NCBI RefSeq assembly: GCF_010015445.1
Contig: NC_053126.1
Coordinates: forward strand, 19,465,169 to 19,529,168
Length of the DNA stretch: 64,000 nt
From: Perca fluviatilis
Taxonomy: Eukaryota > Chordata > Actinopteri > Perciformes > Percidae
Reading direction: 5' to 3'
Both the position numbers and the translations under genes were made by a program. The notes under the pieces were generated by a model. That model ran no database searches. It was not told where the DNA came from and saw only the letters and a program-made list of their open reading frames with translations. This document shows, piece by piece, positions 1-29,300 of the stretch (its first letter is position 1; each line of letters begins with the position of its first letter).

Positions 1-31
1 TCTCTCTCTGTCTGTCTACCCCTCCTCTTAG

Positions 32-52
32 GCTAGTCTAACCTAAGCAGTC
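32..52 (+). other. acly: acly 5' UTR portion of the start-codon exon
   Basis: A pyrimidine-rich tract (1-29) ends in AG at 30-31, and the exon then reads into the ATG at 53. This is the second exon of the gene. The upstream non-coding exon is outside the window. Confidence 0.7.
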
Positions 53-17336
<17,284 letters not shown>

Positions 17337-18725
17337 TCAGAGGGACTAAACCAGAGAGTGTCAGCCTTCAATCCCCTCACCCCAGCCGTCAATTCCTCAC
17401 ACAACAAAACTGTGATCTGTCACCCGGAAGCAGTGGCGCAATATAGGGAACGTGTTACTATTAATATAGCTGTAAATTGCAAATATTAAAAAGAAAAAGA
17501 GAATGTTTTTAGTTTTGGAAAGCTGTCAGTGCTGCAGTTCTGTGAATTTAAGTAAAATGTGGTCAACTGTGAAGCTCCAGTAAAACAACGTTGGGGTCTG
17601 ACTGAGGGAGATTTGAAGATGAATTGGATGAGGTACAGGTGAGGGAGTAAAAGTGAATTATTCAACAACTGACCACCACCACTCTTATGGCTAGTGAAGT
17701 ACTGTTATTTATCCCAAACATATATCCTTGTATTAACCTAGCATGTATCACAGACTATTGTGTCTCTGTGCAGCTCTCTTCATTGTGCCACTTGAGAATC
17801 ATGAGCTTGCTACAAGGAGTGAACATGTAGTGCAATAATGCCTATAATATGAGAACATACTGTAGATCAGAGCTTTATTTATGTATAGGTGTATTAATAG
17901 TGGAAATTAAATGGTACAAGAATGTTATAGTTTTGATTATATTTAATGCTTTTGATACACAAGTGATTGAAGTCTGCTTACTGTGGCAAAAGGGACCATT
18001 TTATGAGTAATTCCTGACAGGTGCTGCTGTCCCCAGGAAATATTCTCTCTCAGCTAGTGGAAAGCTTTTTTTGAATGAATGCACTAATCCCATAACAATA
18101 ACATGAATTAGTATTACAATATTTCTGTATCAGCACTATAAGATGGGAAATAATTTTAGCAGTTAAATGCAATGATATTTAATATCTTAACATATTTTTT
18201 CACATGAATGTCTAAATGTGTATTGTGAATTTTCAGTCTGTTAGACTAGGGATTTTAAAGTTCATTACATGCCCAATATTTAACATGTTGCTCCATCTAT
18301 TTTTATTTGAATAAAACCATGTATGAGACAGACAGTATAAGTCTCACCTTAGGAAATGTGACACCCCTTTCAGATTGCTATATTTGTATCCAGTGGACAG
18401 TAACTTTATTTAGACAATCTGTTCATAATCATTAGACTCCAAGTGCAGGACAAAACTCTCTTCTTTAATTTTCTTTGAAGTAAAAGAAAATGATACATTT
18501 TCCCCACAATTTGAGGTCCAGAAGAAACTGTGTGGCAACCATTATTAGTGTCATCTATTATGTGAATGTTACAAAAATAGAGAAGTTCTCCAGACAACCA
18601 GAAACCTTACCAGTGTTGTTGCAATGCTTATTACTCAATGTGAACTGAACGTGCCTCTGTACTGATTTGTTGTATGTCGACAACTGTGTAATTGAGTAAA
18701 ATAAAATGTAATTAATGTTATACAA
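17337..18725 (+). other. acly: acly 3' UTR with two polyadenylation signals
   Basis: Non-coding sequence follows the TAA at 17334-17336. AATAAA hexamers lie at 18310-18315 and 18700-18705. The second, followed by a T-rich stretch, is the likely distal cleavage signal. The end is inferred, not observed. Confidence 0.6.
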
Positions 18726-19209
18726 TCTGTGCAGAGTTATCTTTTAAATATATAGTCAACATCTGCCTATATTTAATTGTTTAATTGCTATGTCAGGGTT
18801 AGGTTAATTATTTTATTTCCCTTTTGAGATCTACAACTCTGCACACCCTTTATCAATTTAGACTCACTCCACCTGTTTAAAGGTAAACCTGCTTTATGCA
18901 AACTTTATGAAGTGTAAAAGTGCAGTAGAATCTGCAACCATGCAGAACTATAAATGTATCTTGCCATTTTAATGCGGTGTAATACCATGATAATGTTTGC
19001 ATTCCATGTAGGTGTGCCAGATCATGCTATTGTGCATCTGGCTCAAATACTTAATTACTAGCACACCTAATCACAGAGCCACCAATATTGCTATTAATTA
19101 CACCTGTGATTTCTCTGCCTCATATTTCAGGCCACAAGGCATTAGGCAGAAAATATATAGCAGTGATTAAAACACGAGTCTATACATACTAAGTTGTACA
19201 GTATGAGGC
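18726..19209. other. acly-klhl11 intergenic DNA
   Basis: AT-rich sequence with no coding potential or repeat that I recognise. Confidence 0.5.
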
Positions 19210-19482
19210 TGTGCATTTATTGCTCGAGTGCGTTCTCTTAATACATCCGTGCTCGAGTGGTTCGACCTTCCCTGAGCCTGCAGAGCAAACATTATGCGTG
19301 TCGGTGCAAGTTTGTCACCATGTGCAAAGCTCAGCTTGCGCTGGGAACCAGCCACTGACGTCAAAGACGCGGTTACGCCTTTCACCCACTGCGCATGTCA
19401 GTGAAGCTGTCTGTTTACTAAGAGTGAAGTTGGTTCCTTATTCGTCGTTTCCCAACGCTTCAATCACTTTGACACAAGAAAG
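19210..19482 (+). promoter_or_regulatory. klhl11: Probable klhl11 promoter and untranslated first exon
   Basis: A locally CpG-containing block stands out from AT-rich flanks. It carries a perfect palindromic CRE (TGACGTCA, 19356-19363) and an NRF1-like half site (TGCGCATG, about 19390). It ends in AAG followed by a strong donor GTACGT at 19483. A good acceptor (pyrimidine tract, AG at 20947-20948) lies 14 bp before the klhl11 ATG. Together these imply a non-coding exon, a 1.47 kb 5' intron and then the coding exon. The transcription start is inferred. Confidence 0.55.
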
Positions 19483-20144
19483 GTACGTGCTTGTTTATCA
19501 ATGCAAATAATAGTATGTCAAATAATACCCTAGAAATTGTGCAGGGTAATTCCGTTATTATTATGTATGTAGCTATTTATGTCCTTTGAATAATTGCTGC
19601 GTTATATCTATCACTAGTTTGACGTAAAATGTCCCTTTTGGGTCTAAAATCACATCAGAGTAGGAATCCAAAGCCATTTTAGCCTGGGTTAAGCAACACT
19701 GGTACACTGGCGCTGTTGCCTTGGAAATGACAACATATCCGATCTCAGAATATGAAAAAACAGGCCTTTTTTATTTCTGTTTTCTAGTGATTTTATTTTT
19801 TGTTAAATGAAATAGAAAATAAAACTCAAAGCATATTTTAAATTTATCTCACCCACTTTTGACCATGGAAAGGAAAAAACGCCTTGTATTTAAATTTTAA
19901 ACTTTATATTTTAAAACGAAAATCAAACAATCACTTGTTTTTTAATAACCATTTATAAAAAGGAAAATCAAATGACCAAAAGATACACTGACCCCTTTTG
20001 TTTGATTTCAGAATAATATTGCATTTATAACAAAATTATATCTTTGTGATGATTTCTTTTAAGCAAACCATGTTATCAGTTGATAAAAATGAAAAATAGA
20101 AAGAAATTTGAACAGAAGTTTTTTCTAAATTTGTATTTTTGGTT

Positions 20145-20720
20145 AGTCAGATAAATGTTAAATAACATTTGGGATTTTCTATTTCTAATTTTCTATTTGT
20201 GTAATGTTGGTTAAAAATGTAAAATTAATAAAACAAGTTTTTATTTCTATTTAGGCTGCCTAAGAGGGCGGGCTCTTGGGCGCCTGACTTAATTTACGTC
20301 TGATTGGTTGGCCGAGCCCACTCATCACTTCTGCATTCAAGGATTACCGGTGTCATGACAAGGAAAATATAATATCTCACTAAAAGATGTATTAAGGGAA
20401 AAAGAATGGGTCAACTTTGTAACTATAGTGTCACTACAATACATTAGTTACATATTAACAAGGCTCACATGAGGTCCCACGGTGGTCCACCAGAAGGGGA
20501 GCGTGACGAGCAGCCACAGCTGGCCAATCAGACGTAAGTTGATTTGGGCGCTTATAGACCCCCCCTTTCAGGCAGCCCAAGACAAAAAAATAGAAATAAA
20601 ACTCTCAGATTTTCTGTTTTTCCATTTTTCTATCCAACCTTATCCAACATTACACAAATAGAACATTTTTGTAATTTCCAAAAAATTTCGTTAATATACA
20701 TTAATCTGACAAATAATGCA
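20145..20720. mobile_element. Foldback inverted-repeat element in the klhl11 5' intron
   Basis: Two arms pair over about 200 bp, imperfectly. TTCTATTTGTGTAATGTTGG (about 20194) faces its complement near 20647. TTTATTTCTATTTAGGCTGCC faces GGCAGCCC...AAATAGAAATAAA near 20570-20600. TTTACGTCTGATTGG (about 20292) faces CCAATCAGACGTAA (about 20524). The loop is about 220 bp and has no ORF. Confidence 0.7.
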
Positions 20721-20961
20721 ATAAAAAAAAATGTAATTAAATTTTGCTTTTTTTTTTTTTTTTTATATAGAAAACTGAACTGTCAAGATGGTTACACTGA
20801 CCCATGCTCTCCTTTAAGTCGCTGATATGAAGCTACAAATACGAAACACGCTTCGTTGTCGCTGTTTTGACTCCTGTATGTGTGGCTGCGTATGTCGCCT
20901 CCTTTCCTTCACTAGTTTACCTCATTCCCCACCACTGCTCACCTTCAGCGCCGGCAGCAGA

Positions 20962-23229
20962 ATGGCAGCGGCGGCCCCCAACCCGGAGGACTCCGCCAGG
21001 AGCAGCAGTAGCAGTAGTAGCGGCACCAGCACACCCAGCGTCCTTGCCGGAGAAGGGGACGCGGAAGAGGCCGAGGACTTTACCTCCTCCTCCCACTGCT
21101 CGGAGCTGTCTCGGCGGCAGAACGAGCAGAGGAAGCAGGGCTTGTTCTGCGACGTGACGCTGGCCTTCAGCAGCGGGGCGGCTAGTGGGAGCGTCCAGAG
21201 CTGTGAGTTTTCAGCTCACAGGTCTGTCCTGGCTGCGGCCACCGATTATTTCACGCCCCTGCTCGGAGGACAGTTCTCCGAGTCCTTGTCCGGACGGGTA
21301 GAGATGAAGGAATGGAGCTCAGAACTAGGGCCGGACCCGGATACGGTGGAGAGTGTCATCCAGTATATGTACACTGGAGAAATACGCGTTAGCACCTGCA
21401 ATGTGCATGAAGTACTGGAGCTAGCTGACAGGTATGGTCTGTTTAATATAACGTTTCCGTGAGATTTTAAAAGCATGAGGCCTCCTGTGACTGCCTAAAA
21501 GTATTGTGTTGTGCTCTGCTTGCAGAAAACAAGACTGGCCTGGTCCCTACCAGTTAAAACAGAATAATAGGCGATTATCTAGTTACAAGAACTGCTCATT
21601 CTATCTGACATCCCATACTGTATTTTCTCTGTTGGCTCTATTAGGTTCCTCCTGGTGCAGCTGAAGGATTTCTGTGGTGAGTTCCTTAAGAAGAAGCTGA
21701 GCCTGACCAACTGTGTGGCGGTGCACAGTCTAGCCCATATGTACACCTTGGACCAGCTGGCTCTACGGGCCGCAGACATGATCCGTCGCAACTTCCACAA
21801 GGTTATCCAGGATGACGAGTTTTACACGCTGCCCTTTCACCTGGTTCGTGACTGGCTGTCTGATGCAGAGATCACAGTGGATTCTGAAGAGGTGCTCTTT
21901 GAGGCTGTGGTCAAGTGGGTGCAGAAGAACCCAGAGGAGCGAAGTCGCTACTTTGAGGAGCTGTTCCGTCTCCTGAGGCTGCCACAGATAAAGCCCACCT
22001 ACCTGACCAGGGTGGTGAAAACTGAGCAGCTGGTGTCCGCAAATGAGGCCTGCCTTCGGCTGGTGTCAGAGGCAGTAGAGGGCCACGCTATCCGCTTTGA
22101 GAACCTCAAGTCAACTGATATGGAGTTCTGGTCTTCCCACATGGCCTCCTTTCAGCCGCGCTTTGGCCAGAACATGGACGTTATCATGGTAGTAGGCGGT
22201 GTGTCAGAGGGAGGGGACTACCTGAGTGAGTGTGTGGGCTACTTCATTTACGAGGACCGTTGGGTCAACCTACCGCACATCCACAACCACCTGGACGGCC
22301 ATGCTATCGCTGCCACAGAGTCTCACGTCTACGTAGCCGGTTCTATGGAACCAGGCTTTGCTAAGACAGTGGAACGTTATAATCCTAATCGCAACACCTG
22401 GGAGCAGGTGAGCAACCTGACCACACGCAAGCACTCCTTTGGCCTCACCTGTATTAAGGATATATTGTACAGCATTGGTGGCCATGGAAACTTCAGTCCA
22501 GGTTTTAAAGACGTCAGTATATATGAGCCTGAGCAGGACAAGTGGCACAATCTGGAATCTGCACCCAAAATCCTGCGGGATGTGAAGGCAGTGAGTGTGG
22601 AGGACCGCTACGTGTACGTCACGGCACGCACACCTGTCGATACAGATAATGATGATGGGCTGAAGACGGTGACCACTCGCTATGACACAGAGAGCCGCCA
22701 GTGGCAAGATGTTGACTCCCTGCCCCTTATTGACAACTATTGCATCTTCCAGATGGCTGTGGCCTCTACTAACTTCTACCACACGGCCTCCTGCTGCCCA
22801 AAGAGCTACACAGAGCGGGATGAGGTTGCAAAGTTAAAGATCAGTGTGCGCATCTCTGATGAGATCCTGGAGAGCCTACCACCAGAGGTTACCAGCATCG
22901 AGGGTGCTGCCATCTGCCACTTCGATGAGGATGTCTTCATCATCGGAGGCTGGAAGAACAGTGATGATGTGGACAAGCAGTACCGCAAGGAGGCTTATCG
23001 CTACTGTGCTGAGAGGAAACGCTGGATGTTGCTGCCGCCCATGCCTCAGCCTCGCTGCCGAGCCACCGCCTGCCATGTCCGCATCCCCTACCGTTTTCTG
23101 TATGGCTGCCAGCGCTACCCCATGCCCCAGAACCTGGCCCGCCAGCGAGATCGCATGCAGCAGATGCAGCAGCTTCACCGGCGCACGCTCACCTTACGCC
23201 GGCAGCTGCAGTCGCAGATAGAGTGCTGA
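20962..23229 (+). CDS. klhl11: Kelch-like protein 11, complete, two coding exons
   Basis: BTB-BACK-Kelch adaptor that recruits substrates to Cullin-3 ubiquitin ligases. Exons are 20962-21431 and 21645-23229 (GT-AG, phase 2), giving 684 aa against about 708 in human. A Ser/Ala-rich N terminus is followed by BTB (about residues 50-165, with [11 protein letters not shown] and [19 protein letters not shown]), BACK (about 170-275, with [20 protein letters not shown]) and Kelch repeats (about 320-640, with [19 protein letters not shown] and [20 protein letters not shown]). It ends QSQIEC, as in mammalian KLHL11. I chose the ATG at 20962 because the homologous MAAA start lies there. The in-frame ATG at 20827 is upstream of a good splice acceptor (20947-20948) and reads Cys-rich non-homologous sequence. 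The small number of coding exons is typical of this family member. Confidence 0.96.
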
Positions 23230-24845
23230 GCAAGTCTGTGCTTAATCCAAGAACTACACGGCTCTGTCCGAGGATACACTGCAGGCATCCATTCCATTGC
23301 AGCCATCTTCATCGACCCTCTTGTGGCCCTCATACTAGATTTCATTAAAATGAACTCTGTGCCATCAGCTCTCATGCTGTTCTGTTAATGGCTGATATGT
23401 TGAAAGCCATGAAATGTGTGGTCAAGTGTCTGGTGGTCCGTGAGGAGGGATAAGGGAATGTAAACATGTGAATAAGAGTGTTATATAGCAGCCAACAACA
23501 GAATATCCTTTTGTCAAGTATGTTGGTATAGATGCTGTTTATCTGTTTGTATATAAATAGTATAAATCTGTATATGTAAACATTTATATGGATATTTTAC
23601 ATTCCTTTATTGTATGCCTCTACTGGGGAGGCTACAGTATGTGACATTACCAATAACTGCATTCCTACATTCAATCCAACATTGAAGTCTCATTCCATTT
23701 TAACACTGTGACAATCTCTTCATGCAAGTAGAACATCAGTCAAAATGTCTTAACTCTAACTGATATCGTAATTGCTATATTAGAATGACTCTGCTTGTTA
23801 CTGTGCAGCCTAAAAAACTACATTTGAATTAATTCAGAAAGGCTGTTAATCTTAAAATCCTGTAGACTAGTTTACTTTTAGATTGCAGTTTCCCTTCAAA
23901 AGAGTATATTTAATTATTTATTTTTGTGTTGCTCATCTAACACTTGAAAACTAGTACTTTTTCTCCAGGTTTCTGGCGCGTTGAAATTATGTGAGAACTG
24001 TGATGTTGAAAAGATGTGATAACATGATTCCTCTGAGTTATCTCAACATTTGGCCAAATGCATTTAGCTCCACTCACTGACAATGGCTCAATCATTCCTT
24101 TCTTTTGCACTCTGGCAGTCTATTGCTTACTATATTTCCATACATTCAAGAAAAATTCATTGAAAATATATGTGGGAGTGCGGGAGTGTGTATGATTTGT
24201 GTTTGCAGATCAGAGCTTTTCTACAACTGCACCTTTTGACATCTAATTGTTTGTAAAGTCTTACAGAAGCATAGGGATATAAATTGCCACTGCACTTTGA
24301 CTTAGCTTATTTAATTTGTTCATATCAAACAAGGTGATTGTATTTTGGAAATGCTTTGTTTCATCCAGCAAGTCATTAAGTTCTCATCTTCTTTGAAAAA
24401 ACATGTTATCATTATTTGCAGATTTATTTGCAACATTAAATGTCTTGTTAAACCTTGTGTTATTGTAATTAACTTCCAGCTGGGTTTATGTTACAGATCT
24501 GCCATGTTGTTCTGTGGTCTCCTCTCTCCCTGTTAAGAGACTTAGAAATGAGGTGAAAAGGAATCCGACATATAGGCAAAACAAACAGGATCGTTTATAA
24601 GAATGTGTTGTGACTGACATTCAGAAATTCCGGCTGTCCATGCAGCACCTATTAAGTTATAAAGGTTACAGAGTGCAGAAATTACGGTCCTTTCCACTTT
24701 ATGACCAAGATAAATATCACTGCGAATATTAAGTGGAATAAGCTATGTAATTTGCTTTGCATGTGATAGCCTGACATAACCTTATATTGGATGTAAGAAA
24801 TGCTAATGTCATCACTTGCAATTAAAGTTGTTTTGTAAAACAAAT
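23230..24845 (+). other. klhl11: klhl11 3' UTR (extent inferred)
   Basis: A long AT-rich non-coding stretch. An ATTAAA signal at 24821-24826 followed by TG/T-rich sequence is the best candidate 3' end. I see no other gene or recognised repeat in it. Confidence 0.45.
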
Positions 24846-25470
24846 GGTTATTTCTGTGTTGGACTTCACTAGTTAAAGGAGTTACTACCCAAAAATCTTG
24901 ATGTAACCTGTATCTACTATAATAATTAGTGTTAACTGCTTAGTCTCACAGTTCTAGCTGTTACAATAAGAAGCTACAAAGTAAAATGTAATTCTCCAGT
25001 GGTTAGAAAACTATGGAGACTGTAATGTAATCAGTAGTATTGGCTTTCATGAAAAATATAACTTGTTTTCGTTTTATTCATTTTAAATGTATACATGCAC
25101 CTCGCAGAGAAACCCTGGTGGAGAGCATAGACTGTATAAAATAGAGAGACGGGTGGGAACCTTCTATCAGTGCCTTTGCCTTGGGGTGAAGATTACTTAC
25201 AATCCCACCTGGGGATACCATAGACAGTATGGGGGATACCAACACAAGTGGTGTTGCCTTTACGTGTTTATCATAGGCTCGCATTTTAGATTTCAGGCGA
25301 AAAGAAATGTTTAGTCGCTTTAGCTAGGCCACAGAATACATGACATCTATTTTCACTTGTATCATATTTTGAGTAGACGGTTTCCATCCATGGTTTCGAG
25401 TAGACGTCACATTGGATAATCATAAAAAATGAACGGAACTGTCTATCGTTACCACTTTGTTTTGTCACGT
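24846..25470. other. klhl11-nt5c3b intergenic DNA; syntenic position of KLHL10
   Basis: Only about 0.8 kb separates the klhl11 3' end from the nt5c3b start. No BTB, BACK or Kelch coding sequence is visible on either strand. Confidence 0.6.
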
Positions 25471-25637
25471 TAAAAAAGTCCCGACACTTCCGACAGTACC
25501 GGAAGGCAGCATCACTGCTCTAGCAGATGATTTTGTTGTCCCTGTAGCAACGTTAACATCACTTGTCAACGGCGACTGACAACTGATGATTATACGCCTT
25601 TATCAACTTTAACTGAGCGGAAACCAATTTCAAGGAT
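25471..25637 (+). promoter_or_regulatory. nt5c3b: Probable nt5c3b promoter and 5' UTR
   Basis: Immediately upstream of the predicted start exon, two ETS-type sites lie close together (ACTTCCG about 25485 and CCGGAAG about 25499). A possible RFX half site (AGCAAC, about 25547) follows. No TATA box is at a useful spacing. This is typical of a housekeeping promoter; activity is inferred. Confidence 0.4.
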
Positions 25638-28625
25638 ATGGTAATCATATTTTTTTCAAATTAAAGTTTTTAGCGAAATGCCAAGCACCACAATTAATTC
25701 ACACTACAACTACAAACTTGCATACTAGCTGGCTACTTAGGTTAGCTAAACGCATAGGGACCTAGCTAGCTATCTTAACGTTGGCTAAGATTAGCTAGCT
25801 AACTAACGTTAACGCTGTATCGTCTCAGTAAATTACAACAAACCATACAGATTATTAATATAACTAACTATCCAGCAGGACTAACGTTACTGTTTGATGT
25901 CAGAAGGGACAATGCGTTTTGCACGTCTAAGATATGGTGTATTACCCACTTTCTCTCTCAGTTGCATTGACACTCGCACATATTTTCAATGCTAAGATTC
26001 CAGAGTTGTCCAACCCCTCAGTGTGTATGAGGGACCCTCAGAGGGTACAGGAGATCCTACAGTCCATGGTGAAGGCTGGCTCCAACACCGTGCAGGTATA
26101 CGACATCCAGATCTACGAAAGGTTTCAGTGTCACTATAGCATTTGCAGTATTTGTATATGAACATGAATGAATGTGTGAGTGATGTTTTATTATTTTTTA
26201 TTTTTCATCCAGGTGATCTCAGATTTTGACATGACCCTGACAAGATTTGCATATAATGGCAAAAGGTGCCCTACGTGTCACAGTAAGTCCACTAACAATC
26301 AAACTGTAGTTTGTGGTTTTCAGCTAAACGTTGCTGTCATTTTGTCTGCATATTTTATTTTTCAGATATCCTTGACAACAGCAATCTCATCTCCAATGAC
26401 TGCAAAATAGAGGTAGGAATGAGACTTTATTGCCAAAGCAGGTTTTCCATTGGTAGGATTATTGCCATTAAGAAAACTTCCAATATCTTTTTTTTCACAT
26501 GTAAGCCAGAGCAGAGACATTACAATGCATGTTCAACTTTTTAGATCTTACAAGTGAGATACACGTTTATATGCTGTTATTTGCAAAGTTTTAGAAATGT
26601 TTATGTTCCGATTTTAAGCAGGAGACTACCTATAAACATTCACAGTATTTCATTTCATTTGGTGAATCATTTATTTATCCATTTGTTCTGTCAATCATAT
26701 TTAGTCCGTCTGCCCTGTAGTGTAGAAGAATTAAAACATACAGACAGATTGAACATTGATCTGTGACTTGGATCTGTTCAGTAGTAATGCAGAAATATGA
26801 AGGGTGCTTGTCTTTGTGCTATTAAATCTTTTAAATCCTCAGTACATTTTTGTATGTTTTTATAGGGCATTCATTTCCATAAAACCACATATTGCTTAAG
26901 TATTATTTGCGGGGAAATATTACAAATTTCAAGAGACTTGAAAGGAATTTGTTAGTATCATCTCCCACTCTAATTGGGTAAAATGCAGCCGTTTTCTAGA
27001 TGTTTACAAGCCGGTTGGTTTACTGAGTATTATCCTGTCTCCGTCAGCTGAAGGAACTGCTCAACACATACTACCCTATAGAGATCGACTCTTCACGGTC
27101 AATAGAAGAAAAGCTGCCCCTTATGGTGGAGTGGTGAGTATAATACAGCTTTTAGTAAAAATATGATATTGTGTACTTCAATGTGTTCATAAAACTGTGC
27201 TGCACCTATATCTCACAGGTGGACTAAAGCTCATAAACTGCTGGTACAGCAGAAGATTAGGAAAGACCTCCTGGCCATGGTGGTGCAGGAGTCTGATGCT
27301 ATGCTGAGGTCAGAAGACTACAACATCTATTTAATACTATGCTTTTTTTTTTTAATCTTATTTCTCATTTTTATGACATACTGTATTATGATTGATTTTT
27401 TCTTTTGACATCTTATGGCATACAATATTTTGACTTTATATATATATATACACACATACATGTAGCATATACTATACTATGACTTTTTTAATCACATTTT
27501 TTAGGACATACTATACTATGGCTTATGCCCATTACCAATATTTATGGCATACTATATTATGAATTATGATTTTTTTATGACATTTTTGTATGATATATTT
27601 TGTGACATTTGTGACTTTTTATGACACATTTATGGCATACTGTACTATTATGTTTTCTATGACATACTATATTACAAAAATAATACTATGACATTTTGTG
27701 ATATTTTTTAACAGGGAGGGCTACAAGCTCCTCTTTGATCACCTGTATGAGCACAGCATCCCTCTGCTCATCTTCTCTGCTGGAATAGGAGACATCCTGG
27801 AAGAGGTTATTCGCCAGGCTGGAGTCTTCCACCCCAACGTCAAGGTCTTTTCCAACTACATGGATTTTGATGAGTCTGTGAGTAGCCACACCACAAACTA
27901 TGATTTGATCTCCACACCAGGCATTGAACTGATGTATGTGACTCTTGATCTGCTGGTACAGGGAGAGTTGAGGGCTTTCAAGGGAGAGCTGATCCACATC
28001 TACAATAAAAGGGAAGGTGCGCTGCTCAACACTGGCCATTTCCAGGAGCTGCGGATGCGGCCTAACGTGCTACTGCTGGGAGACTCTCTGGGAGATCTGA
28101 CCATGGCTGACGGGGTGCAGGATATGGAAAACATTCTCAAGATCGGGTTCCTCAATGACAAGGTCAATAAAATCTCACACTCTCGTGCTCTTTACAATGT
28201 CTCCATACCGTTAACTAGTTTATGACACTTACCATTAACCTGTTTACATTCATGACACTGTACTATTTTTTTTTTTGCACCTTACTAATAATTTTTATTG
28301 TTTATATTTTGTTTATTTGTACTCTTTCCTACTTTGTACTTTATCTGCTGGACAATAATATTTAGTACCTGCTACCCTGAGATGAATGTCAGAACTCAAA
28401 TACATTCACATCTACTAAGATTATAGTACGCTCCCAATATTTACCATGTTAAATAGTCATATTCTGACAATTTAATACACTACTCATCTCTTTTTTTTTT
28501 TTTTCTTTTCTCAGGTGGAGGAGAGGAAGCAGTCTTACTTGGACTCATATGACATTGTGTTGTTAAAAGATGAGACCTTGGAAGTCCCTAATGCTATAAT
28601 GCTCTACCTTACTGGCAATAATTGA
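25638..28625 (+). CDS. nt5c3b: Cytosolic 5'-nucleotidase III family (7-methylguanosine phosphate-specific type), 9 exons
   Basis: HAD-superfamily nucleotidase that dephosphorylates pyrimidine monophosphates and m7GMP in the cytosol. Exons: 25638-25640, 25997-26095, 26213-26282, 26366-26412, 27048-27133, 27219-27308, 27715-27877, 27962-28162, 28515-28625. Phases agree, giving 289 aa against about 292 in human NT5C3B. HAD motif I is DFDMTLTRF (Asp38 nucleophile, Asp40). [11 protein letters not shown] is in exon 7, and motif III is [12 protein letters not shown] (Asp227, Asp231) in exon 8. The first coding exon is a bare ATG before a GT donor, giving MIPELS; this resembles the MMPEF start of the NT5C3 paralogue and is the least certain part. 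Intron 7 (27878-27961) is 84 nt, in frame and stop-free. The B rather than A paralogue is chosen by synteny with KLHL11/ACLY and FKBP10. The C terminus ([15 protein letters not shown]) diverges from mammals. Confidence 0.9.
27345..27708 (-). repeat. Degenerate inverted copy of the satellite inside nt5c3b intron 6
   Basis: Repeated GACATACTATACTATG-like and TATGACATTTTT-like segments are the reverse complement of the array unit found right of 29690. Divergence is much higher than in the main array. The tract runs to within about 7 bp of the exon 7 acceptor and includes a short (TA)n tract. Confidence 0.75.
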
Positions 28626-29300
28626 ACGGAGAATTAAGAACACCACTGGCCATTTGGTATTGAACACCCCAGTGCCATCAGTTGAGGAGGCCCCTGCTCA
28701 GGAAGTGCCAGTTGAAGGCATATTTATAACCAACTAAGAATGTTTCGTGATAATTTATTATTTTACAAAAGTCCAATTGACAGCCGCAGTTCACGTACAC
28801 CACGTCACCCTTTTATATTTTTGTTCATTGGCCTTCCTCTCATGTTCATGGTTAAACTGCTTTTGGGCCATACTTTATGTGATTAAAGCCATATTTACAA
28901 CATCTACCTACTGTGCACCATGTAAAAAATGTGTGGATATGGGTGTTTTCCTCCATTTGTTTATTTGGGGAAGAGATAAGATAAGATTTGTCTTCACATA
29001 GGATGTAATGATAAAGGGAAAGAAAAACGCAAAACATAAATGACAGTACTTGACTTGGTATCTGGTTTGAAACTGATTTCCAGCCTCCTTTTCCTGCTAA
29101 TTTTAACCTGAAAACTGTTTTTTACAAGATAAAATGTTTTCTTACTTTGTCAAGTCTTCCAAGTTTTTCGCCATATTGTCAGCATACAGTACAGGTTGTA
29201 TTTTTTATGAAAACTATTGTTTTTGTTGTGTAACACCACTGTGCTAGGTGGTGAACTATGACACCTACACCTGTGTTTAAGAGTAAAATAAATGGGTCAA
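28626..29300 (+). other. nt5c3b: nt5c3b 3' UTR (extent inferred)
   Basis: Non-coding sequence after the TGA at 28623-28625. AATAAA at 29287-29292 is the probable polyadenylation signal. The satellite begins about 400 bp further on, after unremarkable AT-rich DNA. Confidence 0.5.

Noticed and set aside
20827..20961. Upstream in-frame ATG that would extend KLHL11 by 45 residues
   Set aside because: The extension is Cys-rich and non-homologous, and a strong splice acceptor lies between it and the conserved start.
22270..22782. 170-codon minus-strand frame opposite klhl11
   Set aside because: Antisense shadow of the conserved Kelch coding exon, with no independent support.
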